From assembly GCF_015500055.1 (NCBI RefSeq), contig NZ_CP045492.1, positions 2,304,501-2,368,500 of the forward strand: a stretch of 64,000 nt of DNA. The letters run 5' to 3'. This document shows, piece by piece, positions 45,323-54,754 of this stretch. The position numbers were made by a program, and so were the translations under genes. The notes beneath the pieces were generated by a model. That model saw nothing but the letters and a program-made list of their open reading frames with translations. It did not search any database and was not told where the DNA came from. This DNA comes from Mesorhizobium sp. NBSH29. GTDB taxonomy: Bacteria > Pseudomonadota > Alphaproteobacteria > Rhizobiales > Rhizobiaceae. The first letter of the stretch is position 1. Every line of letters begins with the position of its first letter.

Positions 45323-46344
45323 TTATTTGGCAAGGGCCAGACAGAGCTCAACCAAAGCGCGATCATAGCTGCCCGCATTGGCCACGACATCAATGCAGCG
45401 CTTTTTCATCATACTGATCTTTCCGCTCTGCATGCCACCAAGTGCGGAATATCCAAGCGCATTATTAGTGGTGGAAGACGTTTGCCGAGACGTGGTCACC
45501 GTGTTTGTGCCGTTCTTGCCATTTTTACCGTTGGTTCCGTTGGTACCGCTAGTGCCTTTGGTTACGGTCGACTTACCGCCACCTGTACCGATATCAACAT
45601 CAATGGTTGCGAGCGACTTGCCGCCGACCGTGGTTCCGACACCGGCCTTCACGCCACTTGTACCTCCGACGCTTGCGGTCGTTTTGGAATCGACAACGCT
45701 TTTGCCGTCGAGGACCGATGTGTTGCTGGTTGCATTGATTCCGTTTGTGCCGCCGACTGATGCTGTCGTCCGGGAATCAACGGCACTTTTACCATCGAGT
45801 ACCGATGTATCGCTTTTGATAGTCGCCCCAGCGGTCCCACCGATTGAGGCATCGATACCCGCATTGGCGACGCCCTTGCTGGTGCCGATGCCTGCGCCCA
45901 CATCGGCGCTAATGCCCTTCGCACCACCCACATTGGCACTCGCGCCGAGCGGTCCATTTTCACTAGGTCCCATGCTGATGCCGTTTGCACCGCCGACGTT
46001 AAGCCCGCCGGCGTCACCAATGCTCATTCCGCCAAGCGCGCTTCCGAGGGCGCCACCAAGGCCATCGCCGCTGGTCAACCCCCCGAGAGAACTTCCTGCT
46101 GCGCCAGTATCGCCGCCGGTTATGCCTCCTAGTGCACCACCAAGGCCGCCGAGGGCGCCGCCGGCGCCAGTTGATTGTCCGGACTGCCAAGACCGCCAGC
46201 TGCACCCCCGAGACCACCGAAGCCGCCAAATCCACCTTTGTTGCCGCCGCCGATTCCTTGCGCCCCTGAAGGGCCGCTCAGGCAGAACACAAAGACACTA
46301 GTTGCAAGGACTGTGGCCAGCCGAAATTTGTTCGTTGCCATCAT
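45323..46344 (-). pseudogene. Glycine-rich, repetitive secreted protein, frameshifted
   Basis: Two frames together look like one gene. The first starts at an ATG near 46344 after AGGAGAG, encodes a signal peptide (TNKFRLATVLATSVFVFCLS) and a glycine-rich start (GGGNKGGFGGFGGLGGAAGG), then leaves frame near 46180-46190. The second continues with QSTGAGGALGGLGGALGG and runs on through repeats to 45323. One missing base would restore a single protein of about 340 residues. The body has two copies of a TSVLDGKSxVDSxTTASVGG unit, a collagen-like GTNGTNGKNGKNGTN run, and a C-terminal KKRCIDVVANAGSYDRALVE segment. The function is unknown; a secreted structural or adhesive role is only a guess. A sequencing error is possible. 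Confidence 0.6.
45640..45850 (-). repeat. Two imperfect tandem coding repeats of about 108 bases
   Basis: The segments encoding TSVLDGKSAVDSRTTASVGG and TSVLDGKSVVDSKTTASVGG are near-duplicates at protein and DNA level, spaced by roughly 36 codons. They lie inside the glycine-rich gene and probably arose by duplication. Confidence 0.6.
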
Positions 46345-46730
46345 TCTCTCCTGTGTGTTTCGAATTGTACCCGAGCAAATTCGGGCGAGCACAAGTATAG
46401 GTTACAATAAAAATTGTCGCAGGAGATATTTAAAATTGAACATTGTTCTGTAGTGGCAAATAGAATAGCTAAAACTCTATCCATTTAATGTTGCAGTTGG
46501 TTGTAAAAATCCCGACCGCGCAAAGGAGTCTTCCTGTCCAGGAAGCGCGAACGACAGCGCTTGCACTCAAATTTGGCGGCGCTGATACCTTGCAGACGGC
46601 ACCCCCTTCGCTGGGAGGGTGGTTCCCATTCCGGCGCGCCGATCCCGGAATTGATATCGCCTAGTACTGGAGCTAGGCGGTTATCCGTAGCCAGTTGACT
46701 GGACCTGCAAAAATTCGAAACTTCATAAAT
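46345..46730. other. AT-richer intergenic stretch between the glycine-rich gene and the DinB gene
   Basis: About 385 bases without a recognisable gene. It contains the promoter region of the glycine-rich gene, a visibly AT-rich stretch near 46395-46500, and an inverted repeat CGCCTAG-N8-CTAGGCG at 46658-46679 that lacks a T-run and might be part of a terminator for the DinB gene. A 58-codon open frame at 46488-46664 has no supporting evidence. Confidence 0.4.
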
Positions 46731-47243
46731 TTAGGCGAATGCTCTTCCGTCCTCTGACCGCTGGAAGGCAATTAGGTCAAGTTGTTCAGACGGCTTCCCG
46801 AGTGCGGTCAGTATCGTGTGGGCCTGACCACGGTGGTGGGTCTGGTGATTGAAAAAATGGGCAAGCGCAGGCGCAAGGCGCTGCGAGATAGTGCGCATAT
46901 CGGTCACTGTCATATAGGTGAACCGTCCAGTCAGACCGTTTTGGTCAAGGCTTTCGATCCAGTCGCATATCCGTACATCCTCATAATTCCTGGCGACATT
47001 GAGGGAGGTGAAATCTGCATGTAAGATTGTATTGAGCGTTGCAGGGGCTTCACCTTCACCGGTGAATCGCTTCATCCACACACGGTCGGCAACGAGAATA
47101 TGGTTCAGCGTTCCCATCATAGAGTGGAAGAATGCGCCGGTATCGCGCTCGAACTCTTCATCGCTCAGCCTTCCGGCGGCTGCGTAGATCCGCTGGTTGG
47201 CCCACTGATTGTAAGCGGCGAACATGGCATAATGCTTTTTCAT
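46731..47243 (-). CDS. DinB-family metal-dependent protein
   Basis: This 170-residue four-helix-bundle protein begins MKKHYAMFAAYNQWANQRIY. The likely metal-binding histidines lie in MGTLNHILVAD (helix 2) and HFFNHQTHHRGQAHTIL (helix 4), the DinB pattern. Related proteins include thiol-dependent transferases and hydrolases, but none of the function can be assigned from sequence here. It is divergent from the adjacent GST gene with about 65 bases between starts. Confidence 0.9.
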   Translation of the reverse strand: MKKHYAMFAAYNQWANQRIYAAAGRLSDEEFERDTGAFFHSMMGTLNHILVADRVWMKRFTGEGEAPATLNTILHADFTSLNVARNYEDVRICDWIESLDQNGLTGRFTYMTVTDMRTISQRLAPALAHFFNHQTHHRGQAHTILTALGKPSEQLDLIAFQRSEDGRAFA

Positions 47244-47309
47244 TGACCCTGTCTTGTGGTTTGCGGAGAACGGAGCTTACCAGCCAGACGCGTCGCGCAG
47301 GAGAAGTCA

Positions 47310-48011
47310 ATGACCATTTCACTCTATGATCTCGTCGGCAGTGATCCCGCCAGACCGTTCAGCCCGCATTGCTGGAAGACCAGGATGGCGCTTGCACACA
47401 AGGGATTGGATTTTACAAGCATACCGGTCCGTTTTACCGAAATTCCCAAAATCGAGGGCGGTGCGCCAAAAATTGTGCCTGTTATCCGAGATGGGGACAC
47501 CGTCGTCGCCGATTCTTTTGCGATTGCTCTGTACCTTGAGGAGAATTACGCGGACCGCCCCACGCTTTTTGGCGGGGCGGGAGGAGAGGCGATGGCTCGC
47601 TTCATAGAACGTTGGTCGCAATCAACGCTGCACCCTTATCTGGGCTCGGCCGCATTAGTCGATATTCACGAGCGGCTGGGCGCGCAGGATAAGGAGTATT
47701 TCCGTTCAACGCGCGAGGCACGCTACAAAAGGACACTCGAGGAGGTCGTTGCCGGGCGCGAGGCCGGGCTGGTCGCTTTCCGCCATGCGCTCGAACCTCT
47801 GCGCCAGACGCTTGGGTTCCACCCTTGGATCGGCGGGCAAACCCCTCTGTTTGCAGATTACATCATTTTTGGTGCATTGCAGTGGATGCGCGTCATATCG
47901 CCCTTCCAGCCATTGGCGGAAGACGATGTTATCTCGGCCTGGTTCGAACGTTGCCTCGATCTACATGGGGCAGCCGGAAAGGCTGTGTCTGCCGTCGACA
48001 GCCGCTTCTGA
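47310..48011 (+). CDS. Glutathione S-transferase family protein
   Basis: The 233-residue protein has a thioredoxin-like N-terminal domain (MTISLYDLVGSDPARPFSPH, HCWKTRMALAHKG, then KIVPVIRDGDTVVADSFAIA, the glutathione-binding PV-DS region) and an all-helical C-terminal domain with PWIGGQTPLFADYIIFGAL. The Ser/Cys in SPHCWKTR may serve as the catalytic residue. The ATG at 47310 follows AGGAGAAG. The substrate is unknown. Confidence 0.88.
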   Translation: MTISLYDLVGSDPARPFSPHCWKTRMALAHKGLDFTSIPVRFTEIPKIEGGAPKIVPVIRDGDTVVADSFAIALYLEENYADRPTLFGGAGGEAMARFIERWSQSTLHPYLGSAALVDIHERLGAQDKEYFRSTREARYKRTLEEVVAGREAGLVAFRHALEPLRQTLGFHPWIGGQTPLFADYIIFGALQWMRVISPFQPLAEDDVISAWFERCLDLHGAAGKAVSAVDSRF

Positions 48012-48102
48012 GGACTGGGCATGCCAAAGCACGGGACGGGTTTCGTTCGACAGAAAATTGATCTAAAGACCCGCCACTTTCCGCTTTTACCTGCAAGGAC
48101 AC

Positions 48103-48528
48103 ATGATGGCTATTGAACGCACTTTTTCGATGATTAAGCCCGACGCTACGCGTCGCAACCTGACGGGCGCTATTACACAGATGCTGGAAGACGCTGGCTT
48201 GCGCGTCGTCGCATCGCGCCGCGTTTGGATGAGCCGCCGCGAAGCCGAAGGTTTCTACGCGGTACACAAGGAGCGTCCATTCTTCGGGGAACTGGTTGAC
48301 TCGATGTCGTCGGGCCCAACCATTGTGCAGGTTCTGGAAGGCGAAAATGCCATCGCCCGGAACCGGGAAGTGATGGGCGCGACCAACCCGGCAAACGCCG
48401 ATGCTGGCACCGTCCGCAAGGTGCATGCCCTGTCGATTGGCGAGAACTCCGTGCACGGCTCAGACGCTCCCGAAACCGCACGCGAAGAAATTGCCTACTG
48501 GTTCTCCGGTACCGAAATCGTAGGGTGA
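48103..48528 (+). CDS. ndk: Nucleoside diphosphate kinase
   Basis: This 140-141-residue enzyme transfers the gamma phosphate from ATP to other nucleoside diphosphates. It begins [20 protein letters not shown]. The phosphorylated histidine is in [15 protein letters not shown] and [12 protein letters not shown] is present. Two ATGs are adjacent at 48103 and 48106. A strong terminator follows, shared with the convergent moaE. Confidence 0.98.
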   Translation: MMAIERTFSMIKPDATRRNLTGAITQMLEDAGLRVVASRRVWMSRREAEGFYAVHKERPFFGELVDSMSSGPTIVQVLEGENAIARNREVMGATNPANADAGTVRKVHALSIGENSVHGSDAPETAREEIAYWFSGTEIVG

Positions 48529-48570
48529 ATCAGTTTCTCGCCTGAGACAGCGAAGCTTTTGAAATAATAT

Positions 48571-48602
48571 AAAAAACCGGCACTGAAAGTGCCGGTTTTT
48601 TT
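48571..48602. terminator. Bidirectional terminator between ndk and moaE
   Basis: AAACCGGCACT-GAA-AGTGCCGGTTT is a perfect 11-bp stem with a 3-base loop, flanked by a run of A on the left and seven T on the right, so it can stop transcription from either side. It lies 43 bases after ndk and about 40 bases before the moaE end. Confidence 0.9.
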
Positions 48603-48642
48603 AATGCATATGCACCTATCCGCCGGAGTGGGTCGCAAGACC

Positions 48643-49113
48643 TCAGTTCTTCCAGCGCTCGATGGCAACAGCATCAATGTCCTTGGCATCGACCCAGTCA
48701 CCTGATGATCCATCAGGTCTGTGTTCTTTTTTCCAGAACGGTGCCTTTGATTTCAGGTGATCCATCATGAAATTTGCTGCATCGAATGCGGCGTTGCGAT
48801 GCGCCGAAGCAGCGATGACCAATACGATGTTTTCGCCGGGCAGTATTTTTCCATAGCGATGAATAGCCGTCATGCCGCAGAGCGACCAGCGCTGCATCGC
48901 TTCGGTTGCGATCCGTGACATTTCCGTTTCGGCCATGCCGGGGTAATGCTCCAGTTCGAGCGCTGCCAACGCTCCCTTTTCGTCGCGGCACAGGCCGGAA
49001 AACGTAACCACGGCCCCGATATCGCCGCGACCCGCCGTCACGGCGGAAATTTCGGCGGCAATGTCGAAATCCTCACTCTGGACGCGCACATTAGGCTGAG
49101 CGGAGATCGTCAA
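48643..49113 (-). CDS. moaE: Molybdopterin synthase catalytic subunit
   Basis: The 156-residue large subunit transfers sulfur from MoaD to precursor Z to form molybdopterin. FDIAAEISAVTAGRGDIGAV, ALELEHYPGMAETEMSRIA, IHRYGKILPGENIVLV and DHLKSKAPFWKKEHRPDG are diagnostic; the lysine in KSKAPFWKKE is in the active site. It lies four bases after moaD. A molybdopterin enzyme is encoded at 57 kb. Confidence 0.96.
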   Translation of the reverse strand: MTISAQPNVRVQSEDFDIAAEISAVTAGRGDIGAVVTFSGLCRDEKGALAALELEHYPGMAETEMSRIATEAMQRWSLCGMTAIHRYGKILPGENIVLVIAASAHRNAAFDAANFMMDHLKSKAPFWKKEHRPDGSSGDWVDAKDIDAVAIERWKN

Positions 49114-49117
49114 GGCT

Positions 49118-49369
49118 TCAGCCCCCGGTCATCGGCGGAAACAGTGCAATTTCATGCGCGCCGGCGATGCTCTGCTTGTGGTCGACATGTTCCTGATTGA
49201 TAGCAACCCGGATCACCTCTGGAAACTGCAGCGCCGCCTCATACTCATCGCCGCGGCCCTTTAGCCAGTGCAATAAGTCGGCCACGGTCTTCACGTCACC
49301 GGGGGGCGAAAGATATTCCTCTGAGAGGCCAATGCGTTCTCGAACCCATGCAAAATAGATGAGTTTCAC
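49118..49369 (-). CDS. moaD: Molybdopterin synthase sulfur carrier subunit
   Basis: This 83-residue ubiquitin-fold protein begins MKLIYFAWVRERIGL and ends in the Gly-Gly tail PPMTGG, where thiocarboxylation by MoeB takes place. It lies two bases after pgsA and four before moaE, so the pgsA-moaD-moaE order forms one transcript. Confidence 0.95.
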   Translation of the reverse strand: MKLIYFAWVRERIGLSEEYLSPPGDVKTVADLLHWLKGRGDEYEAALQFPEVIRVAINQEHVDHKQSIAGAHEIALFPPMTGG

Positions 49370-49371
49370 GG

Positions 49372-49962
49372 CTACTCTTCCATGATGTGCTTTACCCCAG
49401 CGCGGAAATAATCATAGCCAGTGTAGAGCGTGACGATCGCCGAGATCCAAAGTAGCACAATTCCCGTCTCGGTAGCGTAGGAAATCATCTTGTCCAAAGC
49501 CGGTCCAGCGAGCAGTACGGCAATGGCCAGCATCTGAATGGCAGTCTTCCATTTCGCAAGTTGCGTTACCGGCACGCTGACCTTCAGAGCCGCCAGATAT
49601 TCCCGCAGGCCAGAAACAAGAATCTCGCGGCATAAAATGATAATGGCAGCCCACAGAGACCAGCCTGCAATGGTACGGTCGGTATCGGCGGCCAGCAGCA
49701 GCAGACAGGTAGCAACCAGCAATTTATCAGCGATCGGGTCGAGCATACGACCGATATTCGATGTCTGCTTCCAGGCGCGTGCAAAATATCCGTCAAAATA
49801 ATCCGTGATGCTTGCCGCCAGGAAGATGCCCAGCGCCGACCAGCGGGCGAAATCCGTCGACTGCAACCTGCCTTCGAGAAAGAAGCAGAGCACCACCAAT
49901 GGCACTGCAAGAATTCTTGCGTAAGTGAGGATGTTGGGAAGATTGAAGGCGCGTTGAGCCAT
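49372..49962 (-). CDS. pgsA: CDP-diacylglycerol-glycerol-3-phosphate 3-phosphatidyltransferase
   Basis: The 196-residue membrane enzyme makes phosphatidylglycerolphosphate. Its CDP-alcohol phosphotransferase motif is complete (DYFDGYFARAWKQTSNIG, then RMLDPIADKLLV), and it begins MAQRAFNLPNILTYARILAV like other PgsA proteins. Its position directly before moaD-moaE and downstream of uvrC is typical for Rhizobiales. It is one of three related phosphatidyltransferases in this window. Confidence 0.94.
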   Translation of the reverse strand: MAQRAFNLPNILTYARILAVPLVVLCFFLEGRLQSTDFARWSALGIFLAASITDYFDGYFARAWKQTSNIGRMLDPIADKLLVATCLLLLAADTDRTIAGWSLWAAIIILCREILVSGLREYLAALKVSVPVTQLAKWKTAIQMLAIAVLLAGPALDKMISYATETGIVLLWISAIVTLYTGYDYFRAGVKHIMEE

Positions 49963-50080
49963 GATGCCTGCTGCTATTTGTGATTGGGCTAGTCAAAGCA
50001 GCCCGCGATGGTGTGGGTCAATCGCAACAGCGCCATTGCGCGGTCAAAATTCGATAGTTTGAGTTCAAAATGTACCCATT

Positions 50081-52174
50081 TCAGCCGTTTTCGTGGAAAT
50101 GGTTGTAAACTTGGCGCGCAATTGACTCCGAAATTCCCTCCACAGCCATCAAATCACCCATCGCTGCGCGACTCACCGCCTTGGCCGTTCCGAAGTGCAG
50201 CAGGAGAGCTCGCTTGCGACCGGGACCGATGCCGCCGATCTCATCGAGAGGGTTACGCACCAGCTCTTTCTTGCGCCGCGCGCGGTGGGTGCCGATGGCA
50301 AAGCGATGCGCTTCATCGCGCAGACGCTGCACGAAATAAAGGACAGGATCTCGTACGGGAAGCGAAAAGGATTCCCGTCCAAGCATAAAAAAGCGCTCAC
50401 GCCCGGCTTCGCGGTCCTGACCTTTCGCCACGCCGATGGCAGTAACGAATTTTGAAACGCCAAGCTCATTAAGGATTTTCCGTACAGCCGACATTTGACC
50501 CTGGCCGCCGTCGATCAGAATCACATCCGGCCACGCGGGGAAGCCTGTGGCACCAAGATCCTCGTCCTCCATGATGTTGTTCTCGACAATTCCCGGTAGG
50601 CCCTGTTCCTTTAACAGCCTTGAAAACCGCCGCTCCATGACCTCCCGCATCATGCCAAAATCATCGCCTGGTGTGATATCGGTCGAGCGGATGTTGAATT
50701 TTCGGTACTGGTTTTTGACAAAGCCTTCGGGGCCGGCGACCACCATAGCTCCGACCGCTGCGGTGCCCATAATGTGTGAATTGTCATAGACTTCGATGCG
50801 CTGCGGTTGCTTTTCGAGGCCAAATGTTTCGCAAAATCCTTTTAGAAGCCGCGCCTGTGTCGACGTTTCGGCAAGTCGACGCCCTAGGGCCTCCCGCGCA
50901 TTTTGTAGCGCGTGATCGACAAGGTCTTTCTTTTCGCCGCGCTGGGGCCTTGAAACATTGACTCTGTGACCGGCCCGGGTTGTCAGCGCTTCGGCCAGTA
51001 TTGGTTGATCCTCAACATCGGTCGAAAGCAGCAGAAGTCGGGGGCATGGCTTGTCATCGTAAAATTGCGCGAGAAACGAGCCGAGTATTTCTCCAGCTTC
51101 CAAAGCCGGGTCGGCTTTGGGGAAATAGGCCCTGTTGCCCCAGTTCTGCCCGGTGCGGAAGAAAAACACTTGGATACAAACCTGACCGCCTTCCTGATGA
51201 ATGGCAAAAACATCGGCTTCTTCAATCCCTTGCGGGTTGATTCCCTGGTGGCTCTGGACATGCGAAAGGGCAGCCAGTCGGTCGCGATAGATCGCGGCAC
51301 GCTCGAAATCCATTTCTTCCGAAGCTTCCTGCATGGCCAGCGAAATCGCGGACTTCACGTTTTGGCTGCGGCCCGACAGAAAATCCTTGGTCTCGTGCAC
51401 CAGTTCTGCATAGCTTTCGGCATCGATTTCGCCAGTGCATGGACCTGAACAACGTTTTATCTGGTAGAGCAGACAGGGCCTGGTGCGGCTCTCAAATACC
51501 GAATCCGTACAAGTCCTGAGGAGAAAAGCCCGCTGCAGCGAGTTGATAGTGCGGCCAACGGCGCCAGCTGAAGCAAATGGGCCGAAGTACTCGCCTTTTC
51601 GTGAACGCGCGCCACGGTGCTTGAAAATACCGGGAGAGGGGTGATCGTCCGTCATCATGATGTAAGGAAACGATTTGTCGTCGCGCATCAAAACATTGAA
51701 GCGCGGTCGCAACCGCTTGATCAGGTTTGCTTCAAGCAGCAGCGCCTCGGTTTCGGTACGCGTAACCACGAATTCCATCGTCGAGGTCTCACGCACCATC
51801 CGTCCGATACGGTTGGTGTGAAATCGCCCTTGCGCATAATTGGTGACACGCTTCTTGAGATTACGGGCCTTCCCCACGTAGAGAACGTCGCCAGCCGTAT
51901 TGATCATGCGGTACACGCCCGGTGAATTGGGAAGCTGCTTGACTAGTGTCTGGATGACTTCGGCACCCAGCATACCCTCAGCGTCACCCGCATGGGCTTC
52001 CCAGTCGATTGCCACAAACGGCAATGCCGGTCCGTCAGTTGAGGGCGTGATGCCTAAACCGTCGGGAGTGAGGTCCTCGTCTTCCATCTCGGCACCCGGC
52101 AAAAAGCCTGCAATGTCATTGCTGGCTTTCGCATCATGCGTGCCAACAGGGGGCGTCTTTGTGTCGTTCGTCAT
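50081..52174 (-). CDS. uvrC: UvrABC system protein C
   Basis: This 697-residue nuclease makes both incisions in nucleotide-excision repair. Visible are the GIY-YIG domain ([20 protein letters not shown]), the UVR motif region ([20 protein letters not shown]), the RNase H-like endonuclease domain ([38 protein letters not shown]) and C-terminal helix-hairpin-helix motifs ([20 protein letters not shown]). The ATG at 52174 overlaps the stop of the upstream SDR (ATGA). An extra N-terminal 65 residues precede the GIY-YIG domain, as in other Rhizobiales. Confidence 0.96.
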   Translation of the reverse strand: MTNDTKTPPVGTHDAKASNDIAGFLPGAEMEDEDLTPDGLGITPSTDGPALPFVAIDWEAHAGDAEGMLGAEVIQTLVKQLPNSPGVYRMINTAGDVLYVGKARNLKKRVTNYAQGRFHTNRIGRMVRETSTMEFVVTRTETEALLLEANLIKRLRPRFNVLMRDDKSFPYIMMTDDHPSPGIFKHRGARSRKGEYFGPFASAGAVGRTINSLQRAFLLRTCTDSVFESRTRPCLLYQIKRCSGPCTGEIDAESYAELVHETKDFLSGRSQNVKSAISLAMQEASEEMDFERAAIYRDRLAALSHVQSHQGINPQGIEEADVFAIHQEGGQVCIQVFFFRTGQNWGNRAYFPKADPALEAGEILGSFLAQFYDDKPCPRLLLLSTDVEDQPILAEALTTRAGHRVNVSRPQRGEKKDLVDHALQNAREALGRRLAETSTQARLLKGFCETFGLEKQPQRIEVYDNSHIMGTAAVGAMVVAGPEGFVKNQYRKFNIRSTDITPGDDFGMMREVMERRFSRLLKEQGLPGIVENNIMEDEDLGATGFPAWPDVILIDGGQGQMSAVRKILNELGVSKFVTAIGVAKGQDREAGRERFFMLGRESFSLPVRDPVLYFVQRLRDEAHRFAIGTHRARRKKELVRNPLDEIGGIGPGRKRALLLHFGTAKAVSRAAMGDLMAVEGISESIARQVYNHFHENG

Positions 52175-52935
52175 TCCACCATGCCTGTCACATCCGGCGT
52201 TTCCCACGCAAGATGCTGCCCTCCGTCGATGGCGATCATTTGACCTGTAACCGACCGTGCCTCCCACAGGTACCTGATGGTGGCACCGAACTCGGTGAGA
52301 TCAGGGCCATAACCCAGAAGCAGGCCATCAAGCTGGGCTTGAAAATCTCTTTGATCTTGCCGCTCATTGGCAAGCGTCGGTCCAGGGCCGAGGGCATTGA
52401 CGCGAATGCGCGGCGCCAAGGCCTGTGCGAGCGTCTGGGTTGCCGTCCACAAGGCCGACTTAGAGAGCGTATAGGAAAAATGGCGGGGGGTCAGCCGCCA
52501 TACACGCTGGTCAATGATGTTGACGATCAATCCTTCGTCTGAGGGAGGCAAGTGCTGGACAAAGGCATTGGCCAGCGCGACCGGTGCTTCCAGATGGATC
52601 CCGAAGTGCCGATCCCATTGGATCCAGTCAATCTCCGTCGGCCCATCGTCACCAAACAGCGATGCGGAGTTGACCAGGAGCCCGACAGGGCCAAGCTCCG
52701 CAACGACCCGGGGCAAAAGCGCCTTCATCTGATCGCGGTCGGTCAGGTCTGCACCGGCTGTCATGGCCGTGCCTCCTGCCGCCCTCACGGAATTCGCTAG
52801 TGATTCTGCTGCTTCGGCGCCACGATGGTAATGGATCGCGACCGCAAATCCATTCTGGGCAAGATCCTCGACTATTGCCCTGCCGATGCGCCGCGCCCCG
52901 CCAGTCACCAGCGCCGTTCTGATAGGTGCGGCCAT
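52171..52935 (-). CDS. FolM/pteridine-reductase-like SDR
   Basis: This 254-residue SDR has an NADPH-type motif, [16 protein letters not shown], and NSASLFG in place of NNAG. The usual catalytic serine position is taken by Asp in [21 protein letters not shown], followed by Tyr and Lys, an Asp-Tyr-Lys arrangement characteristic of pteridine reductase PTR1 and FolM (dihydromonapterin reductase). [12 protein letters not shown] is also typical. So reduction of a pterin is likely, though the substrate is not certain. It overlaps uvrC by four bases, suggesting coupling. Confidence 0.85.
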   Translation of the reverse strand: MAAPIRTALVTGGARRIGRAIVEDLAQNGFAVAIHYHRGAEAAESLANSVRAAGGTAMTAGADLTDRDQMKALLPRVVAELGPVGLLVNSASLFGDDGPTEIDWIQWDRHFGIHLEAPVALANAFVQHLPPSDEGLIVNIIDQRVWRLTPRHFSYTLSKSALWTATQTLAQALAPRIRVNALGPGPTLANERQDQRDFQAQLDGLLLGYGPDLTEFGATIRYLWEARSVTGQMIAIDGGQHLAWETPDVTGMVE

Positions 52936-53327
52936 CTACTCTTTCCTGTCGACGAATTTTTGGAGGTTTGCCCCAATCACACTGTCGGTTGCTTCTGCAC
53001 TTGCGGCAGCAATATGGCATTGTGCTGCCTAGTCGCCCCTTGGCTCCGTTTTAAGGGGAGGGCGATACGTAGATATAGGTGCTCCAACCCCTTGTACCAA
53101 GCCGGCTTTAGATGGTTCCGCCAAGGTTGCTGACAGGGGTGTGGCTATTCCGCAACGTCACCCTTCCGCCTTTATCGAGCCGGAAAATCACCCATTTTCA
53201 GGTGCGCTGCAGCCTTATTTCGCGACGAAATTGGAACTGTCTGATGTGACAGCCGTTACCCCCGCGGTTTGTCAGAGGATCAAAATTGGAAAATGCCACG
53301 CGTTCGTTGTGGCTAAGGAGTTATGAA
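52936..53327. other. Divergent intergenic region upstream of the Omp25-like gene
   Basis: About 390 bases between the SDR and outer-membrane protein genes. No gene or RNA feature is recognisable. It should carry the promoter of the abundant outer-membrane protein. A strong AAGGAG ribosome site lies at its right end. Confidence 0.45.
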
Positions 53328-53999
53328 ATGAAAGCCAATATGAAGTTCGCGCGTTCTACCGCGGCCGCCTTCGGGCTCATCGCACTCGGTATGGCCCCGG
53401 CCTTCGCAGCTGATGCTGTCATGGAAGATGCACCGGTGCCTGCTGCCCCTATGGAAGTGGCTCCGATCAACACCTGGTCCGGCCCATACGCCGGTGTGAC
53501 CCTTGGCTACGGCTTTTCTAGCCGAACCGAGGTCGGTGATCCATCATTGAGGATCGACACCGATGGCTTCCTGGCACACGGCTTCGCCGGATATCAGATT
53601 GAGAACAACGGCATCGTCTACGGTCTCGAAGGCGATCTGGGTTACGGTGGCTACAAAGGTGAAAACGCCGGTATTGAATCAAAGGCAGGGCTCGACGGCT
53701 CGCTGCGTGCCCGCCTCGGCGTCGCTGTGACACCGGACGTCCTGATCTATGGTACCGCTGGTGGCGCATTGCAGAACATTGAGCTGCGGGATCAGATCAC
53801 GGGCAGCAATGACAGCAACACCCATCTGGGCTGGACAGCTGGTGTTGGTACTGATGTGAAGATCACCCAGCAGGTGTTTGGCCGCCTTGAATACCGCTAC
53901 ACCGACCTTGGTTCGAAGGATTACGCGATCAACGGCGCAACTGTAGAATCAGATTCGCGCAACCACCGCGTGATGTTCGGCCTTGGTATGAAGTTCTAA
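53328..53999 (+). CDS. Omp25/Omp31-family outer-membrane beta-barrel protein
   Basis: This 223-residue protein has a signal peptide cleaved after APAFA, a short Pro-rich linker and an eight-stranded barrel (SGPYAGVTLGYGFSSRTEVG, FAGYQIENNGIVYGLEGDLG, LRARLGVAVTPDVLIYGTAG, FGRLEYRYTDLGSKDYAING) ending in the outer-membrane signature MFGLGMKF. The family is abundant in Brucella and other Rhizobiales and tethers or shields the outer membrane. The start at 53328 follows AAGGAG at ideal spacing. A terminator follows. Confidence 0.92.
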   Translation: MKANMKFARSTAAAFGLIALGMAPAFAADAVMEDAPVPAAPMEVAPINTWSGPYAGVTLGYGFSSRTEVGDPSLRIDTDGFLAHGFAGYQIENNGIVYGLEGDLGYGGYKGENAGIESKAGLDGSLRARLGVAVTPDVLIYGTAGGALQNIELRDQITGSNDSNTHLGWTAGVGTDVKITQQVFGRLEYRYTDLGSKDYAINGATVESDSRNHRVMFGLGMKF

Positions 54000-54028
54000 T
54001 CCAAGCGTAAAGTTATGTACTGCAAAGG

Positions 54029-54060
54029 GGCCGGACGGCAACGTCCGGTCTCTTTTGTTT
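54029..54060 (+). terminator. Terminator downstream of the Omp25-like gene
   Basis: CCGGACG-GCAA-CGTCCGG forms a 7-bp GC-rich stem with a stable tetraloop, followed by TCTCTTTTGTTT. It lies about 30 bases after the stop and separates this gene from the convergent GST. Confidence 0.8.
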
Positions 54061-54066
54061 GCCATG

Positions 54067-54663
54067 TCAGGCGGGAAGAAGCGCAACCAGCGCGGCGTTC
54101 TTCTCATCAAATTTTTTGGCCCAGCGCTTCAGCTTGGTTCGGCTTTTGGCCCACTGGCCAGGAAAACGCAGTTCCATATAAGCGAGCGTGGCGCGCAAGG
54201 CCATGTGTCCAGCATGTACCTTGCCGGTGAGCTTCGGCGGTGCGGCATTGAGTTCGTCCAGCGCCCTTTGCACTTTGACCATCTGGCGATCGATCCACGG
54301 CTGGTGAACTTTGTCTTCGGGGCGAAAGCGCCTTTCATAGACCTGCGCAAGCAGGCAATCGCAGATCCCGTCGGCCAGAGCCTCTAGCTTTTCAGCCTCG
54401 GTGCGCTTTTGCGGATTGCGCGGAAAAAGCACACCCTTCGATTGGCGGTTGAGATATTGAATGATCACCCGGCTGTCGTGAATTGCTTCACCCTCATCGG
54501 TTACCATGGATGGAATTTTGCCAAGCGGGTTGCTTGCTAGGAGCTCAGCAGGTTCTTTGCTGGCTTCTGTTGCAATGGCCTCAACGACGATGCCGGCGTG
54601 GAGCGCCGCCATCAATACCTTGCAGCTGTAAGGCGAGGCTGAACTGACATAGACTTTTGACAT
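54067..54663 (-). CDS. Glutathione S-transferase family protein
   Basis: This 198-residue GST has the N-terminal thioredoxin-like fold with SSASPYSCKVLMAALHAGI and the glutathione-binding PLGKIPSMVTDEGEAIHDSR region, then a helical C-terminal domain. The ATG at 54663 (MSKVYVSSASPYSC) matches other GSTs; a longer upstream extension would be basic and unrelated. The catalytic residue is probably Ser/Cys in PYSCKV. Substrate unknown. Confidence 0.88.
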   Translation of the reverse strand: MSKVYVSSASPYSCKVLMAALHAGIVVEAIATEASKEPAELLASNPLGKIPSMVTDEGEAIHDSRVIIQYLNRQSKGVLFPRNPQKRTEAEKLEALADGICDCLLAQVYERRFRPEDKVHQPWIDRQMVKVQRALDELNAAPPKLTGKVHAGHMALRATLAYMELRFPGQWAKSRTKLKRWAKKFDEKNAALVALLPA

Positions 54664-54754
54664 GAATGGTCCCCTGAAATTTCGAAACCGCAAGCTACGC
54701 CGATGGCACAGGTTGCAGCAACACCATCGCGAAAACATGCCTTGCGGCAAAAAT

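Noticed and set aside
45640-45850. Regularly spaced repeats that might suggest a CRISPR array.
   Set aside because: The repeats are long, coding, imperfect and only two in number. They belong to a duplicated protein segment.
46488-46664. A 58-codon open frame on the plus strand in the AT-richer gap before the DinB gene.
   Set aside because: No ribosome-binding site precedes its ATG, the product resembles nothing I know and it overlaps an inverted repeat. It is most likely chance.
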